The notes: generated from the letters alone by a model not told the origin. 64,000 nt of DNA from an uncultured Chitinophagaceae bacterium (GCA_937858715.1 CALLZY010000147.1:1-64000); one strand, 5' to 3'. Shown: positions 42,549 to 51,049, counted from the first letter of the stretch. Translations and numbers: made by a program.

Positions 42549-43154
42549 ACACAGGCTGATACCCCAACTGAAGAAAGAATACTTGCTGCCGCCCGAAAGG
42601 TTTTTATCGCCCATGGGCTGACTGGTGCCCGTATGCAGGAGATTGCAGATGAGGCGGGCATTAACAAAGCACTGCTTCATTATTATTTCCGAAGTAAAGA
42701 AAAATTGTTTGAAACAATATTGACAGAGACTATGCAGTCCTTTCTTCCCCGTATCAATGCCATTTTTACCAGCGAACTGCCGGTTGAAGAGAAAATTGCA
42801 GCTTTCTGTTCTGAATATATTGATAAAATGCTGGACAATCCCTTTATTCCGCTTTTTGTTGTCAATGAAATTAATAATCAGCCGGACGATTTTTTTAAGA
42901 AAATATGGGGAGGAAAGAAGCCGGATGTTGGCATCCTTGTGAAGCAACTGGAAGCCGCTGCAAAAGAGAAGATGATCAGGCCCGTTTCGCCGGTTCAGCT
43001 TATTTTGAATATAATGTCAATGTGTGTTTTTCCTTTTGTGGCCAAGCCTATGTTTCAAAAGGTAATGGGTATCAGCGACAAACAATTCAGGCTGCTGATG
43101 GAAGAAAGGAAAAAAGAGATCCCCGCTTTTATTATGGCTGCACTAAGAAGATAA
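42540..43154 (+). CDS. TetR-family regulator of the adjacent efflux operon
   Basis: 204 residues. Helix-turn-helix domain at about 10-58 (ERILAAARKVFIAHGLTGAR and LHYYFRSKEKLF), followed by the all-helical ligand and dimer domain. TetR repressors release DNA when a ligand binds. The start lies in the third copy of the TGGTTAAA operator, and the promoter lies immediately upstream, so the protein probably represses itself and the TolC-HlyD-ABC genes downstream (first gap 17 bases). The overall arrangement, TetR followed by export genes, parallels CecR (YbiH) with ybhGFSR in E. coli. Ligand unknown. Confidence 0.92.
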   Translation: MVKTQADTPTEERILAAARKVFIAHGLTGARMQEIADEAGINKALLHYYFRSKEKLFETILTETMQSFLPRINAIFTSELPVEEKIAAFCSEYIDKMLDNPFIPLFVVNEINNQPDDFFKKIWGGKKPDVGILVKQLEAAAKEKMIRPVSPVQLILNIMSMCVFPFVAKPMFQKVMGISDKQFRLLMEERKKEIPAFIMAALRR

Positions 43155-43171
43155 CAGTGATAACCGATTAA

Positions 43172-44431
43172 ATGATAAAAATGAAAAAACTATTTTATAT
43201 CCTTTTGCTGATGCCTGTTCTGACTGAAGCGCAGACATTCACTCTGCCACAGGTACAGGAACTGGCGAAAACAAACTACCCGGCTGTTAAACAAAAAGAT
43301 TTGGTAAAACAAACAGCTGCTATCAGTATCGAAAACCTGCAAAAAGGATTTTTGCCACAGGTAAATATTACCGGACAGGCTACTTACCAGAGTGATGTGA
43401 CAAAAGTGTCTATTCCTGTTCCGGGAATCAGTATTGAGCCACCCAATAAAGATCAGTATAAATTAGTGGCAGATGTAAGTCAGTTGGTATTTGATGGCGG
43501 ACTAACCAAAGAGCAAAAGGCATTACATCAGCTCAACGCCTCCGTCGAAGAGCAGAAAGTGGAGGTGGAGTTATACAGACTGAAGGAAAAAGTAAACCAG
43601 ATTTATTTAAGTGTGCTCTACCTGGATGAACAGCTTAAGCAGGTGCAACTGATGAAGAACGATATTCAGACAGGGATTAAAAGGGTAGAGGCGCAGGTGC
43701 AAAACGGCACTGCATTCCGGTCTAACCTAAATATGCTGAAGGCTGAATTGCTGAAGGCTGAACAACGGGTTATTGAACTCAAAACTTCAAGAAAAGGATT
43801 GATTGATGCTCTTGGACTTTTTATCGGGCAGGCGCTACAGGAGAGTACCGAATTGACAAAACCTGAAGCTGCAGCCCTTGTTAAGAATGAAATCACCCGT
43901 CCGGAATTGAAACTGTATGGCGAACAGGACAAACTCATCAGTCAGCAGGATAAACTTATTACTGCAAAGAATTTGCCTAAGGCCAGCCTGTTTGCACAAG
44001 GTGGTTATGGCCGGCCGGGGTTGAATATGCTGAAGAATGATTTTGATTTCTATTATATCGGCGGTGTGCGGTTCAACTGGTCGCTGGGTGGATTGTACAC
44101 AAAGAAGAATGAAAAAGAACAGGTGGCAGTAAATAAGAAAATGGTGGAAGTGCAGAAAGAAACTTTTTTGCTCAACACAAGTACACAATTGCAGCAGCAA
44201 CAGTCAGAGATTGATAAGCTTCAGCAGTTGGTGGCAACTGACAATGAAATCATCAACCTGAGAAAAACAGTTACAGATGCTGCCAAAGCACAATTAGAAA
44301 ATGGTGTTATTACTGCCAACGACTATCTGAAAGAAGTGAATGCAGAAGACCAGGCAAGACAGGCACTCATAACCCACCAGGTACAATTACTGCAGGCACA
44401 AATAAACTATCAAACAATATCAGGAAAATAA
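43172..44431 (+). CDS. TolC-family outer-membrane efflux protein
   Basis: 419 residues from ATG 43172 (ATG at 43181 is an alternative). Signal peptide ends in LTEAQ; the mature chain has two coiled-coil halves with TolC-family starts (TFTLPQVQELAKTNYPAVKQ and later NQIYLSVLYLDEQLKQV), Gln-rich helices (QLQQQQSEIDKLQQLV) and a final NGVITANDYLKEVNAEDQAR. It forms the trimeric outer-membrane channel for the export complex. It is slightly short for TolC but normal for Bacteroidota. Gene order (TetR, TolC, HlyD, ABC, ABC, permease, permease) indicates one tripartite exporter. Confidence 0.9.
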   Translation: MIKMKKLFYILLLMPVLTEAQTFTLPQVQELAKTNYPAVKQKDLVKQTAAISIENLQKGFLPQVNITGQATYQSDVTKVSIPVPGISIEPPNKDQYKLVADVSQLVFDGGLTKEQKALHQLNASVEEQKVEVELYRLKEKVNQIYLSVLYLDEQLKQVQLMKNDIQTGIKRVEAQVQNGTAFRSNLNMLKAELLKAEQRVIELKTSRKGLIDALGLFIGQALQESTELTKPEAAALVKNEITRPELKLYGEQDKLISQQDKLITAKNLPKASLFAQGGYGRPGLNMLKNDFDFYYIGGVRFNWSLGGLYTKKNEKEQVAVNKKMVEVQKETFLLNTSTQLQQQQSEIDKLQQLVATDNEIINLRKTVTDAAKAQLENGVITANDYLKEVNAEDQARQALITHQVQLLQAQINYQTISGK

Positions 44432-44460
44432 ACTCAACAGCTCCGGAAGGAGAAATAAAA

Positions 44461-45408
44461 ATGTTTAGTATGAAAAGGTTATTTCAATTATTGATTTTGG
44501 GAAGTATAACAGTACTGGCTTCCTGCAAAAGTGGTAATGGCAAATACGATGCAACAGGCACTTTTGAAGCCAATGAAGTGATTGTGTCTTCAGAACTGTC
44601 CGGAAAGATTTTAAGCTTCTCAGTGGAGGAAGGAATGATGCTTGCCAAAGACACAGTAGTGGGAACGGTAGATGCTGCAAATATCACTTTACAAAAAGAA
44701 CAGGTGGAAGCCAGTGTGGCAGCCCTGAGCGAAAAAACAGCAGATGTGTCACCGGCGGTACGACTGCTGGAGAATCAACTGGCTGTTCAGCAATCGCAAC
44801 TGAACAATCTGCTGCATGAGCAGGCCAGGGTACAGAACCTGCTGAAACAGGATGCAGCCACCGGTAAGCAGTTAGACGATATCACAGCACAGGTGGATGT
44901 GGCCAGAAAAAATCTTACTGTAACGCAACAACAGATTAATGTACAGAAGAACAATGTGGCTACGCAAAACCGCAGCATTTTAAGCGAGGGTAAGCCATTG
45001 CAGAAAAGAGTGGCGCAATTAGATGAACAGTTGAAGAAGGCAAACATTATTAACCCCGTTGGTGGGACTGTTATTACCAAATATGCTGAACCGGGAGAAA
45101 TTACTGCAACAGGCAAGGCACTATACAAGATTGCAGACCTCTCCACCATGATGTTGCGGGCATACATTACCGGTTCTCAGTTGTCGCAAATAAAACTTGG
45201 ACAAGCGGTGAAAGTACTGGTAGATGATGGTGCTGATAAATACAGGGAGATTCCGGGAACTATATCATGGATATCAGACAAGGCAGAGTTTACTCCTAAA
45301 ACTATCCAGACAAAAGATGAAAGGGCCAACCTGGTATATGCCACAAAGATTAAAGTAAAGAATGACGGTTATTTAAAGATTGGAATGTATGGTGAGGTGA
45401 AATTTTAA
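44461..45408 (+). CDS. HlyD/YbhG-type membrane fusion lipoprotein
   Basis: 315 residues. GGAAGGAG eight bases before ATG 44461 supports the start; a second ATG three codons later is possible. Lipobox VLASC (Cys21) replaces the transmembrane anchor of classical HlyD. A lipoyl-like half (VSSELSGKILSFSVEEGMML), a long helical hairpin (LLENQLAVQQSQLNNLL and QLDEQLKKANIINP), the second lipoyl half (GGTVITKYAEPGEITATGKA) and a beta domain follow. It links the inner-membrane ABC transporter to the TolC channel in the periplasm. Closest architecture: YbhG of the ybhGFSR system. Confidence 0.9.
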   Translation: MFSMKRLFQLLILGSITVLASCKSGNGKYDATGTFEANEVIVSSELSGKILSFSVEEGMMLAKDTVVGTVDAANITLQKEQVEASVAALSEKTADVSPAVRLLENQLAVQQSQLNNLLHEQARVQNLLKQDAATGKQLDDITAQVDVARKNLTVTQQQINVQKNNVATQNRSILSEGKPLQKRVAQLDEQLKKANIINPVGGTVITKYAEPGEITATGKALYKIADLSTMMLRAYITGSQLSQIKLGQAVKVLVDDGADKYREIPGTISWISDKAEFTPKTIQTKDERANLVYATKIKVKNDGYLKIGMYGEVKF

Positions 45409-45418
45409 TTAAGCAGAA

Positions 45419-46327
45419 ATGTCATCAGTAGTTGTAAATAACATAATCAAAACCTACGGTAAGAAGAAAGAAGTGACAGCCCTGCATGGCGTAAGCTTTG
45501 ATGTAAAGCAGGGCGAACTCTTTGGCATTATCGGTCCTGATGGTGCGGGTAAAACTTCTTTGTTCAGGATACTCACCACATTACTCCTTGCTGATGAAGG
45601 CACTGCCACTGTGGATGGTTTTGATGTGGTGAAAGATTTTAAAGCTATCCGTAAACGGGTGGGGTATATGCCAGGGCGATTTTCGCTCTACCAGGATTTA
45701 ACCGTGCAGGAGAACCTGGAGTTTTTCGCCACTGTCTTTAATACAACTATTGAAGAAAATTACGATCTGGTAAAAGAAATTTATTCACAGATAGAACCTT
45801 TTAAAGACAGAAGGGCCGGAAAATTATCAGGTGGTATGAAGCAGAAACTGGCGTTGAGCTGTGCACTGATACACCGGCCGTCAGTTTTGTTCCTGGATGA
45901 ACCCACCACCGGTGTGGATGCAGTATCGAGAAAAGAGTTTTGGGAGATGCTGAAGCGGCTGAAGGAACAGGGCATCACTATTTTGGTTTCCACACCATAT
46001 ATGGATGAGGCCGGTCTGTGCGACAGGGTGGCACTTATGCAGTCAGGAAAAATATTATCTATTGATACGCCACAGGGAATTGTAAGCACATTTGGCAAGA
46101 AACTGCTGGCTGCAAAAAGTGCTAATATGCTGCAGTTATTAAACGACCTGAAGCAGTGTACACAGGTGGAGGATGCTTATCCGTTTGGAGAGTACCACCA
46201 TGTGGTAATTAAAAATGATGGTAAAAAGGAGCTGACCCAATTTTTGGAACAGAAGGGTTATGCTTATGAGTTGAAAGAAACTGCTCCCAATATTGAAGAC
46301 TGTTTTATGCAATTAATGAAACAATAA
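45419..46327 (+). CDS. ABC transporter ATPase (first, YbhF N-half-like)
   Basis: 302 residues. Walker A GPDGAGKTS (about 38-46), signature LSGGMKQKLALS, Walker B SVLFLDEPTTGVD, with a C-terminal extension (about 230-302) beyond the core ATPase. It begins 11 bases after the HlyD gene. E. coli YbhF fuses two such domains into one protein; here the halves are two separate genes two bases apart. The pair would energise the two permeases that follow. Cytoplasmic face of the inner membrane. Confidence 0.93.
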   Translation: MSSVVVNNIIKTYGKKKEVTALHGVSFDVKQGELFGIIGPDGAGKTSLFRILTTLLLADEGTATVDGFDVVKDFKAIRKRVGYMPGRFSLYQDLTVQENLEFFATVFNTTIEENYDLVKEIYSQIEPFKDRRAGKLSGGMKQKLALSCALIHRPSVLFLDEPTTGVDAVSRKEFWEMLKRLKEQGITILVSTPYMDEAGLCDRVALMQSGKILSIDTPQGIVSTFGKKLLAAKSANMLQLLNDLKQCTQVEDAYPFGEYHHVVIKNDGKKELTQFLEQKGYAYELKETAPNIEDCFMQLMKQ

Positions 46328-46329
46328 AA

Positions 46330-47073
46330 ATGGACAACGGCAAAGTAATAACAGCGGATAAGCTAACGAAGAAGTTTGGCGACTTTACCGCAGTTGACCA
46401 TATCACTTTTGAAGTGAACCGTGGAGAAATTTTCGGCTTCCTTGGCGCTAATGGCGCCGGCAAAACAACGGCTATGCGAATGCTGTCGGGTCTTTCCATG
46501 CCCACATCGGGTAAAGCCACCGTTGCCGGTTTTGATGTATATAAAGAAAACGAAAAGATAAAGCGGAACATCGGGTACATGAGCCAGAAGTTTTCTTTGT
46601 ATGAAGACCTTACCATCCGTGAGAATATACAGTTCTACGCCGGTATTTATGGTAAAAGCAGCAAATTCATAAAAGACAAAACTGAAGTGGTGCTGCAGCA
46701 GTTGCATTTACAAAGTGAGGCTGATAAACTGGTAAAATCATTACCACTAGGCTGGAAACAGAAGCTGGCTTTTTCAGTGGCGATTTTTCACGAACCTAAA
46801 CTGGTCTTTCTTGATGAACCGACAGGCGGTGTTGATCCGGTTACCCGCAGGGAATTCTGGCAACTGATATACCAGGCGGCTGCATCGGGCATTACAGTAT
46901 TTGTTACCACCCACTATATGGATGAGGCAGAATATTGCAGCCGGGTAAGCATAATGGTGGATGGACGGATTGACGCTTTGGACACACCATCGGGATTAAA
47001 GAAAACATTTAACGCATCATCTATGGATGAGGTGTTTTTAAAACTGGCGAGGAAAGCAGTTAGAACAGAATGA
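46330..47073 (+). CDS. ABC transporter ATPase (second, divergent signature)
   Basis: 247 residues. Walker A GANGAGKTT (about 39-47), Walker B KLVFLDEPTGGVD. The signature motif is LPLGWKQKLAFS instead of LSGGQ, a variant that, in my recollection, is characteristic of the second ATPase half of YbhF/RbbA-like exporters and may still work with the partner domain. It follows the first ATPase by two bases, so the two are translated together and probably form a heterodimer with one consensus and one degenerate composite site. The product lacks the C-terminal extension of its partner. Confidence 0.92.
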   Translation: MDNGKVITADKLTKKFGDFTAVDHITFEVNRGEIFGFLGANGAGKTTAMRMLSGLSMPTSGKATVAGFDVYKENEKIKRNIGYMSQKFSLYEDLTIRENIQFYAGIYGKSSKFIKDKTEVVLQQLHLQSEADKLVKSLPLGWKQKLAFSVAIFHEPKLVFLDEPTGGVDPVTRREFWQLIYQAAASGITVFVTTHYMDEAEYCSRVSIMVDGRIDALDTPSGLKKTFNASSMDEVFLKLARKAVRTE

Positions 47074-47114
47074 AAGCATGAACGATAAAACTTTTTATTA
47101 AAAGGAAAAATACA

Positions 47115-47138
47115 AATCCCCCTTTAGGGATTAGGGGC
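47115..47138 (+). repeat. CCCC-TTTAGGG repeat abutting the permease start codon
   Basis: The 65-base gap before the first permease contains AATCCCC, then TTTAGGG and ATTAGGG as two 7-bp units (47123-47136), ending one base before ATG 47139. CCCC and GGGG at the two ends can pair. It replaces a recognisable ribosome-binding site. Confidence 0.5.
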
Positions 47139-48245
47139 ATGAAGCAATTTATAAGTTTTGTAAAAAAGGAATTCCATCACATCTTCCGTGACCTGCGGAC
47201 GATGTTCATATTGCTGGCTATGCCAGTGGCTCAGATTATCATTTTTGGTTTTGCCCTTACGAATGAGGTAAAGAATTCGAAAGTCGCTATACTGGACAAT
47301 TCGAAAGATGCAGCCACTATTTCCATTATAGAGCAAATTGAAGCCAGCCGGTATTTTGAGGTGGAGAAATCAATTCATTCGGCAAAAGATATTGAATCTA
47401 TATTCAAACAGGGTAAGGTAAAACTGGCAGTGGTGTTTCCGCAGCACTTCAATGAAGACCTGCAGCATTTCAACAAAGCACAGGTGCAACTGATTGCAGA
47501 TGCAAGTGACCCAAATGTGGCCAATACACTTACCAATTATGCCTCTGCCATAATTATGGATTATCAGAACCGCATTACCCACGACAGAAAGATGCCTTAC
47601 ACTATCGTTCCGGAAATGCGGATGTTATACAACCCCGAGCTGAAAGGTGCTTACAACTTTGTGCCGGGTGTGATGGCGATGGTGCTGCTGCTGGTGTGTA
47701 CCATGATGACGGCTATCACCATTGTACGGGAAAAGGAAATGGGAACAATGGAAGTAACACTGGTATCGCCCATGAAACCATTTCGTATTGTGATGGCAAA
47801 GGCTGTGCCTTATTTCCTGCTTTCGTCAGTTAATATCACCAGCATATTGCTGCTGAGTGTTTATGTACTGGATGTACCTATTAATGGCAGCCTGGTGCTG
47901 CTGGTGGGAGAGAGCCTGTTGTTCACACTCGTATCGCTATCGTTGGGTCTGCTTATTTCATCCAAAGCAGAATCGCAGCAAACAGCCATGTTTATTTCAC
48001 TGGTGGGAATGTTCCTGCCTACAGTTATGCTGAGTGGTTTTATGTTCCCGGTGGAAAATATGCCATTACCATTGCGGACGGTTTCTAACATTGTACCCGC
48101 CAAATGGTATTACACAATTGTACGTTCGGTAATGATTAAAGGAGTGGGGCTGCATGCCGTGTGGAAAGAAACGCTGGTATTAACAGGTATGCTGGTTTTC
48201 TTCCTGGGACTGGCGATTAAGAATTTTAAAATCCGGTTAGCATGA
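47139..48245 (+). CDS. ABC-2 type permease (first)
   Basis: 368 residues of the YhhJ/YbhS family. One N-terminal helix (about 22-42, FILLAMPVAQIIIFGFAL), a large periplasmic domain (about 43-170, with VKNSKVAILDNSKDAAT) and five C-terminal helices (about 175-360) with TIVREKEMGTMEVTLVSPM between the second and third. It forms the inner-membrane path together with the next gene product. Its stop overlaps the next start by four bases (ATGA). Confidence 0.92.
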   Translation: MKQFISFVKKEFHHIFRDLRTMFILLAMPVAQIIIFGFALTNEVKNSKVAILDNSKDAATISIIEQIEASRYFEVEKSIHSAKDIESIFKQGKVKLAVVFPQHFNEDLQHFNKAQVQLIADASDPNVANTLTNYASAIIMDYQNRITHDRKMPYTIVPEMRMLYNPELKGAYNFVPGVMAMVLLLVCTMMTAITIVREKEMGTMEVTLVSPMKPFRIVMAKAVPYFLLSSVNITSILLLSVYVLDVPINGSLVLLVGESLLFTLVSLSLGLLISSKAESQQTAMFISLVGMFLPTVMLSGFMFPVENMPLPLRTVSNIVPAKWYYTIVRSVMIKGVGLHAVWKETLVLTGMLVFFLGLAIKNFKIRLA

Positions 48246-49360
48246 GGACACTACGCTTTTTATTACAAAAAGAGTTCAGGCAGATATTCAGGGATCCGTC
48301 TATCCTGCGCCTCATATTTGTAATGCCTGTTATTCAACTGGCAGTATTGCCCTGGGCGGCCGATTATGAAATTAAGAATATCAAACTGGCCGTGGTTGAT
48401 CAAGACCACTCGTCATATTCCCGCAACCTTATTAATAAGGTAACAGCATCAGGTTATTTTATTCTCACTGAATATACTGCTTCCTATACTGAAGCGTTAG
48501 AGCAGATAGAACATGACAAGGCTGATATTATTCTTGAAATTCCCCGGTCATTTGAAAAAGACCTGGTAAAAGAGAACGAATCGAAACTGTTTCTGGCGGT
48601 TAATGCTATTAACGGAGTGAAGGCCGGGCTGGGGGCTGCCTACCTGCGCAATATTATACAGGACTATAACAGCGAGGTAAGAACTGAATGGATACAGTAC
48701 CCCCGGTTTACACCTGAAACAAGGGTAGAGGTAACTTCCTCCAACTGGTTTAATCCGCTGATGAACTATAAATCGTTTATGGTTCCCGGAATGCTGGTAC
48801 TGCTGCTTACCATGGTAGGCTCCAATCTTACAGCTATCAATATTGTGAAGGAAAAAGAAATTGGCACTATTGAGCAGATAAACGTAACCCCGGTCCGGAA
48901 ATTTGATTTTATAATGAGTAAACTGATACCGTTCTGGGTGCTGGGGCTGGTGGTGTTTTCGGTGGGCTTTTTAATTTCCCGTTTTTTTTATGGTATAGTT
49001 CCGGCCGGTAGTATTATTACCGTTTATGTGTTTGCAGCCGTGTACCTTTTGGCTGTATTGGGGCTGGGGTTGCTTATTTCCACGTATGCCAATAATCAGC
49101 AGCAGGCCATGCTTATTTCTTTCTTCCTGATGATGCTGTTTGTGCTGCTCAGTGGCTTATACACTTCAATTGACAGTATGCCTGAATGGGCCAAAAATGT
49201 GACCAGGGCCAACCCGGTTACCTATTTCATCCGGGTAATGCGGATGGTGGTGCTTAAGGGCAGCGGTTTTGCCGATATTAAATATGAGCTGCTTACCATT
49301 GCCGGATTTGCTGTACTGCTGAACGGCTGGGCAGTGTTGAATTACCACAAGAGGAGTTGA
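48242..49360 (+). CDS. ABC-2 type permease (second)
   Basis: 372 residues, paralogue of the upstream permease, same topology: helix at about 20-40, a periplasmic domain (about 41-180, IKNIKLAVVDQDHSSYSRNL), then five helices with INIVKEKEIGTIEQINVTPV. The pair matches YbhS/YbhR. It is translationally coupled to the first permease and ends the efflux operon at 49360. No terminator with a T run follows directly; the downstream region has three hairpins and an 11-bp tandem array. Confidence 0.92.
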   Translation: MRTLRFLLQKEFRQIFRDPSILRLIFVMPVIQLAVLPWAADYEIKNIKLAVVDQDHSSYSRNLINKVTASGYFILTEYTASYTEALEQIEHDKADIILEIPRSFEKDLVKENESKLFLAVNAINGVKAGLGAAYLRNIIQDYNSEVRTEWIQYPRFTPETRVEVTSSNWFNPLMNYKSFMVPGMLVLLLTMVGSNLTAINIVKEKEIGTIEQINVTPVRKFDFIMSKLIPFWVLGLVVFSVGFLISRFFYGIVPAGSIITVYVFAAVYLLAVLGLGLLISTYANNQQQAMLISFFLMMLFVLLSGLYTSIDSMPEWAKNVTRANPVTYFIRVMRMVVLKGSGFADIKYELLTIAGFAVLLNGWAVLNYHKRS

Positions 49361-49759
49361 TGGCAGGCTGCAAATTTTCCCGGTATTCCCATAACCTGCT
49401 GAATTGTTGCCTCTTAAATTATACACCCTTTTGGCGAAATAGTTATCTGTTAAAATTCCTCAAACACAATAGATAAAATATAAATAACCCATAGATAACA
49501 TATAGATAAAGCATAAATAAGCTATTATTAAAAATAATATATTATCTATACGTTAAGTATAATTTAAATAAGACTGATAATAGTCTCATTTTATAATGAC
49601 TTCAATTGTCTTCTCCTGACCGGGTGACAAGAAATAGCCTGTTTCAACTCTTAAACGGAAAGGCTATTCAGGGTTATCTTCATCAGGGGGTATGCTGCCC
49701 CTGATATTGTAAAGGTTAATTGCGGCTGTTTATTTATCATCAAAAAGCATAGAATGCAG
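49361..49759. other. 399-bp noncoding region with tandem array and three hairpins
   Basis: No credible gene. From the left: an AT-rich 11-bp tandem array (49469-49523), AT-rich filler with a TATTATT / AATAATA palindrome (about 49524-49540), then hairpins at 49571-49586, 49633-49668 and 49682-49705. None is followed by a T run, so they are structured rather than plain terminators. A 38-codon frame starting at 49360 was rejected. Confidence 0.5.
49469..49523. repeat. Five-unit 11-bp tandem array
   Basis: Five consecutive units start at 49469, 49480, 49491, 49502 and 49513. The first eight positions of each read ATARATAA without exception, and the last three vary. One unit per helical turn puts the AT tracts on the same face, so the DNA is probably bent or cooperatively bound. 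Confidence 0.85.
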
Positions 49760-50035
49760 CTACCTCCCTTCCGACGCATCTTCGCATTTTTCCACTTCGG
49801 CCTCCACTTCTTTCATAAATGCTTCGTTGTCTTTGTATTTAGCCTCTATTTTATCTTCGTATTGTTTCAGGGCGGCTTTAGCAGCATCTTTTGCAGTGCC
49901 ATCGGCAGCTTTATATGCTTTGGCGTTCAGGTCACACCACTTTTGGGCAATTGATTTGGCGGTTTCTTTTCCACTGCAGGCGGCAAGCAGGAGTATGGCC
50001 AGGCCAAGGATCAAAACGGGGAGTTTCAGTTTCAT
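49760..50035 (-). CDS. Small lipoprotein
   Basis: 91 residues from ATG 50035 (a longer frame from 50053 is possible). Lipobox LLAAC (Cys20) follows the hydrophobic MKLKLPVLILGLAILL. The mature 70 residues are helical and charged with many Lys, Asp and Glu (AKDAAKAALKQYEDKIEAKY) and two further Cys residues about 45 apart. A small periplasmic or outer-membrane protein with no known function. It converges with the efflux operon across the 399-bp noncoding region. Confidence 0.7.
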   Translation of the reverse strand: MKLKLPVLILGLAILLLAACSGKETAKSIAQKWCDLNAKAYKAADGTAKDAAKAALKQYEDKIEAKYKDNEAFMKEVEAEVEKCEDASEGR

Positions 50036-50158
50036 GGTTTTATGTTTTGCCAATAAAGCTAATGCCGGGCTGAGCGGTTTGCAAATCCCGGCACCTGTTT
50101 TTTGTCATGTTTTTTAAACAGGAATTGGTTTACATTAGGGTAACAAAAACTTTCAGCT

Positions 50159-50569
50159 ATGCTTACAATTCATTCATTAAAACCGGGCGACATTGTACGC
50201 CTGAATGATGAGGGAGTGAGCCGGGAAGGCACTGTGGTGGAAACAAATACAGTTCAGCACCTTGCCATGGTACACAATGGCATTCAGGAGTTTTGGTTCA
50301 GGGATGAAGATATTCAGGCCATCCCGTTAGATGAGGAGCAATTGGTTAAATTTGGATTTATCCGGCAGGAAGACAATGGCGGGGTGCGGTATCTGCGGGA
50401 CTCGTTCCGGGTACACCTGCCTGAAAAGGGTAATTTTTCCAACTTTGAAATGTGGTGGCGGGAAGACCGGCGGCATTTTCACCACCAGTTGGCAGTACAT
50501 GAATTCCAGAATATGTATCTGGACATGACAAAAGTGCCGCTAAACAGACCTGAACTTGCTGATATTTAA
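50159..50569 (+). CDS. Conserved hypothetical protein, 136 residues
   Basis: Cytoplasmic: no signal peptide or membrane helix. The first half (MLTIHSLKPGDIVRLNDEGV) is a beta-rich SH3-like segment; the second half is polar and Trp/His-rich (NFEMWWREDRRHFHHQLAVHEFQNMYL). I recognise the overall look from unnamed Bacteroidota proteins but cannot give a family. It is followed by an intrinsic terminator and then infA, so it is not part of the ribosomal operon. Confidence 0.6.
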   Translation: MLTIHSLKPGDIVRLNDEGVSREGTVVETNTVQHLAMVHNGIQEFWFRDEDIQAIPLDEEQLVKFGFIRQEDNGGVRYLRDSFRVHLPEKGNFSNFEMWWREDRRHFHHQLAVHEFQNMYLDMTKVPLNRPELADI

Positions 50570-50601
50570 ATGATTATAATACTTGTCACCTGTTTTTGAG
50601 A

Positions 50602-50632
50602 AGAAACCCCAAAAAATGACGGGGTTTTTTCT
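50602..50632 (+). terminator. Intrinsic terminator before infA
   Basis: Stem AGAAACCCC / GGGGTTTTTT with a ten-base loop and a long T run, 33 bases after the preceding stop. It cuts infA off from the upstream gene. Its T run overlaps the -33 region of the infA promoter candidate. Confidence 0.85.
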
Positions 50633-50659
50633 TTTTTCAGCCTGATCCACTTACCTTTG
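50628..50659 (+). promoter_or_regulatory. Candidate promoter of the infA-rplQ operon
   Basis: TACCTTTG (50652-50659) is an exact TAnnTTTG box; TTTC (50628-50631) is one mismatch from the -33 TTTG with a 20-base spacer. The start would leave a leader of about ten bases before infA ATG 50675. Confidence 0.5.
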
Positions 50660-50674
50660 CGTTCCCAAAAAAAT

Positions 50675-50893
50675 ATGTCAAAACAACCACTTATTAAACA
50701 GGACGGGACAATTATTGAAGCATTGTCCAATGCCATGTTCAGGGTGAAGCTTGAAAATGGCCATGAAATACTGGCTACGATCTCTGGTAAAATGCGGATG
50801 CACTACATCAGAATTTTGCCGGGAGATAAAGTGGGAGTGGAGTTGTCGCCATATGATTTAACAAGGGGAAGAATAAATTTCAGGTATAAATAA
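50675..50893 (+). CDS. infA: Translation initiation factor IF-1
   Basis: 72 residues from ATG 50675; the longer frame starting 18 bases earlier is not needed. S1-like OB fold with the conserved core [37 protein letters not shown] and [14 protein letters not shown]-1 binds the ribosomal A site and helps start translation. In most Bacteroidota it sits after secY and map in the spc operon; here it is preceded by a terminator and begins its own unit leading into the alpha operon. Confidence 0.96.
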   Translation: MSKQPLIKQDGTIIEALSNAMFRVKLENGHEILATISGKMRMHYIRILPGDKVGVELSPYDLTRGRINFRYK

Positions 50894-50896
50894 CCC

Positions 50897-50918
50897 TTCG
50901 CCACGGCTCAGGGTGACA
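50897..50918. repeat. Half copy of a palindromic repeat between infA and rpmJ
   Basis: The pattern TTCGnCA-GCTCAG-TGACA matches the left arm of the full palindromic element at 51501-51549. It lies three bases after the infA stop. Only one arm is present. Confidence 0.55.
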
Positions 50919-50929
50919 AATTGAAAAAA

Positions 50930-51046
50930 ATGAAAGTAAGAGCATCCATTAAAAAAAGAAGTGCAGATTGCAAAATCGTACGTCGTAAGGGCAAACTGTA
51001 CGTAATCAACAAAAAGAATCCCCGCTTCAAGCAGCGTCAGGGATAA
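50930..51046 (+). CDS. rpmJ: 50S ribosomal protein L36
   Basis: 38 residues ([20 protein letters not shown] at the start), full length for L36. This is the zinc-free type: of the usual Cys-Cys-Cys-His set only Cys14 remains, with Ser, Asn and Phe at the other positions, as is common in Bacteroidota. L36 is a small 50S component near the base of the L7/L12 stalk. It lies 36 bases after infA and 70 before rpsM. A normal member of the cluster infA-rpmJ-rpsM-rpsK-rpsD-rpoA-rplQ. Confidence 0.95.
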   Translation: MKVRASIKKRSADCKIVRRKGKLYVINKKNPRFKQRQG

Positions 51047-51049
51047 GCG

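Noticed and set aside
47123..47136. TTTAGGG as a telomere-type repeat
   Set aside because: Two imperfect units in a bacterial operon; it matches the local 7-bp repeat class instead.
49360..49476. A 38-codon frame starting with an ATG that overlaps the last permease stop
   Set aside because: Its composition does not look like a membrane or soluble protein, it runs into the AT-rich array, and no ribosome-binding signal other than stop overlap supports it.
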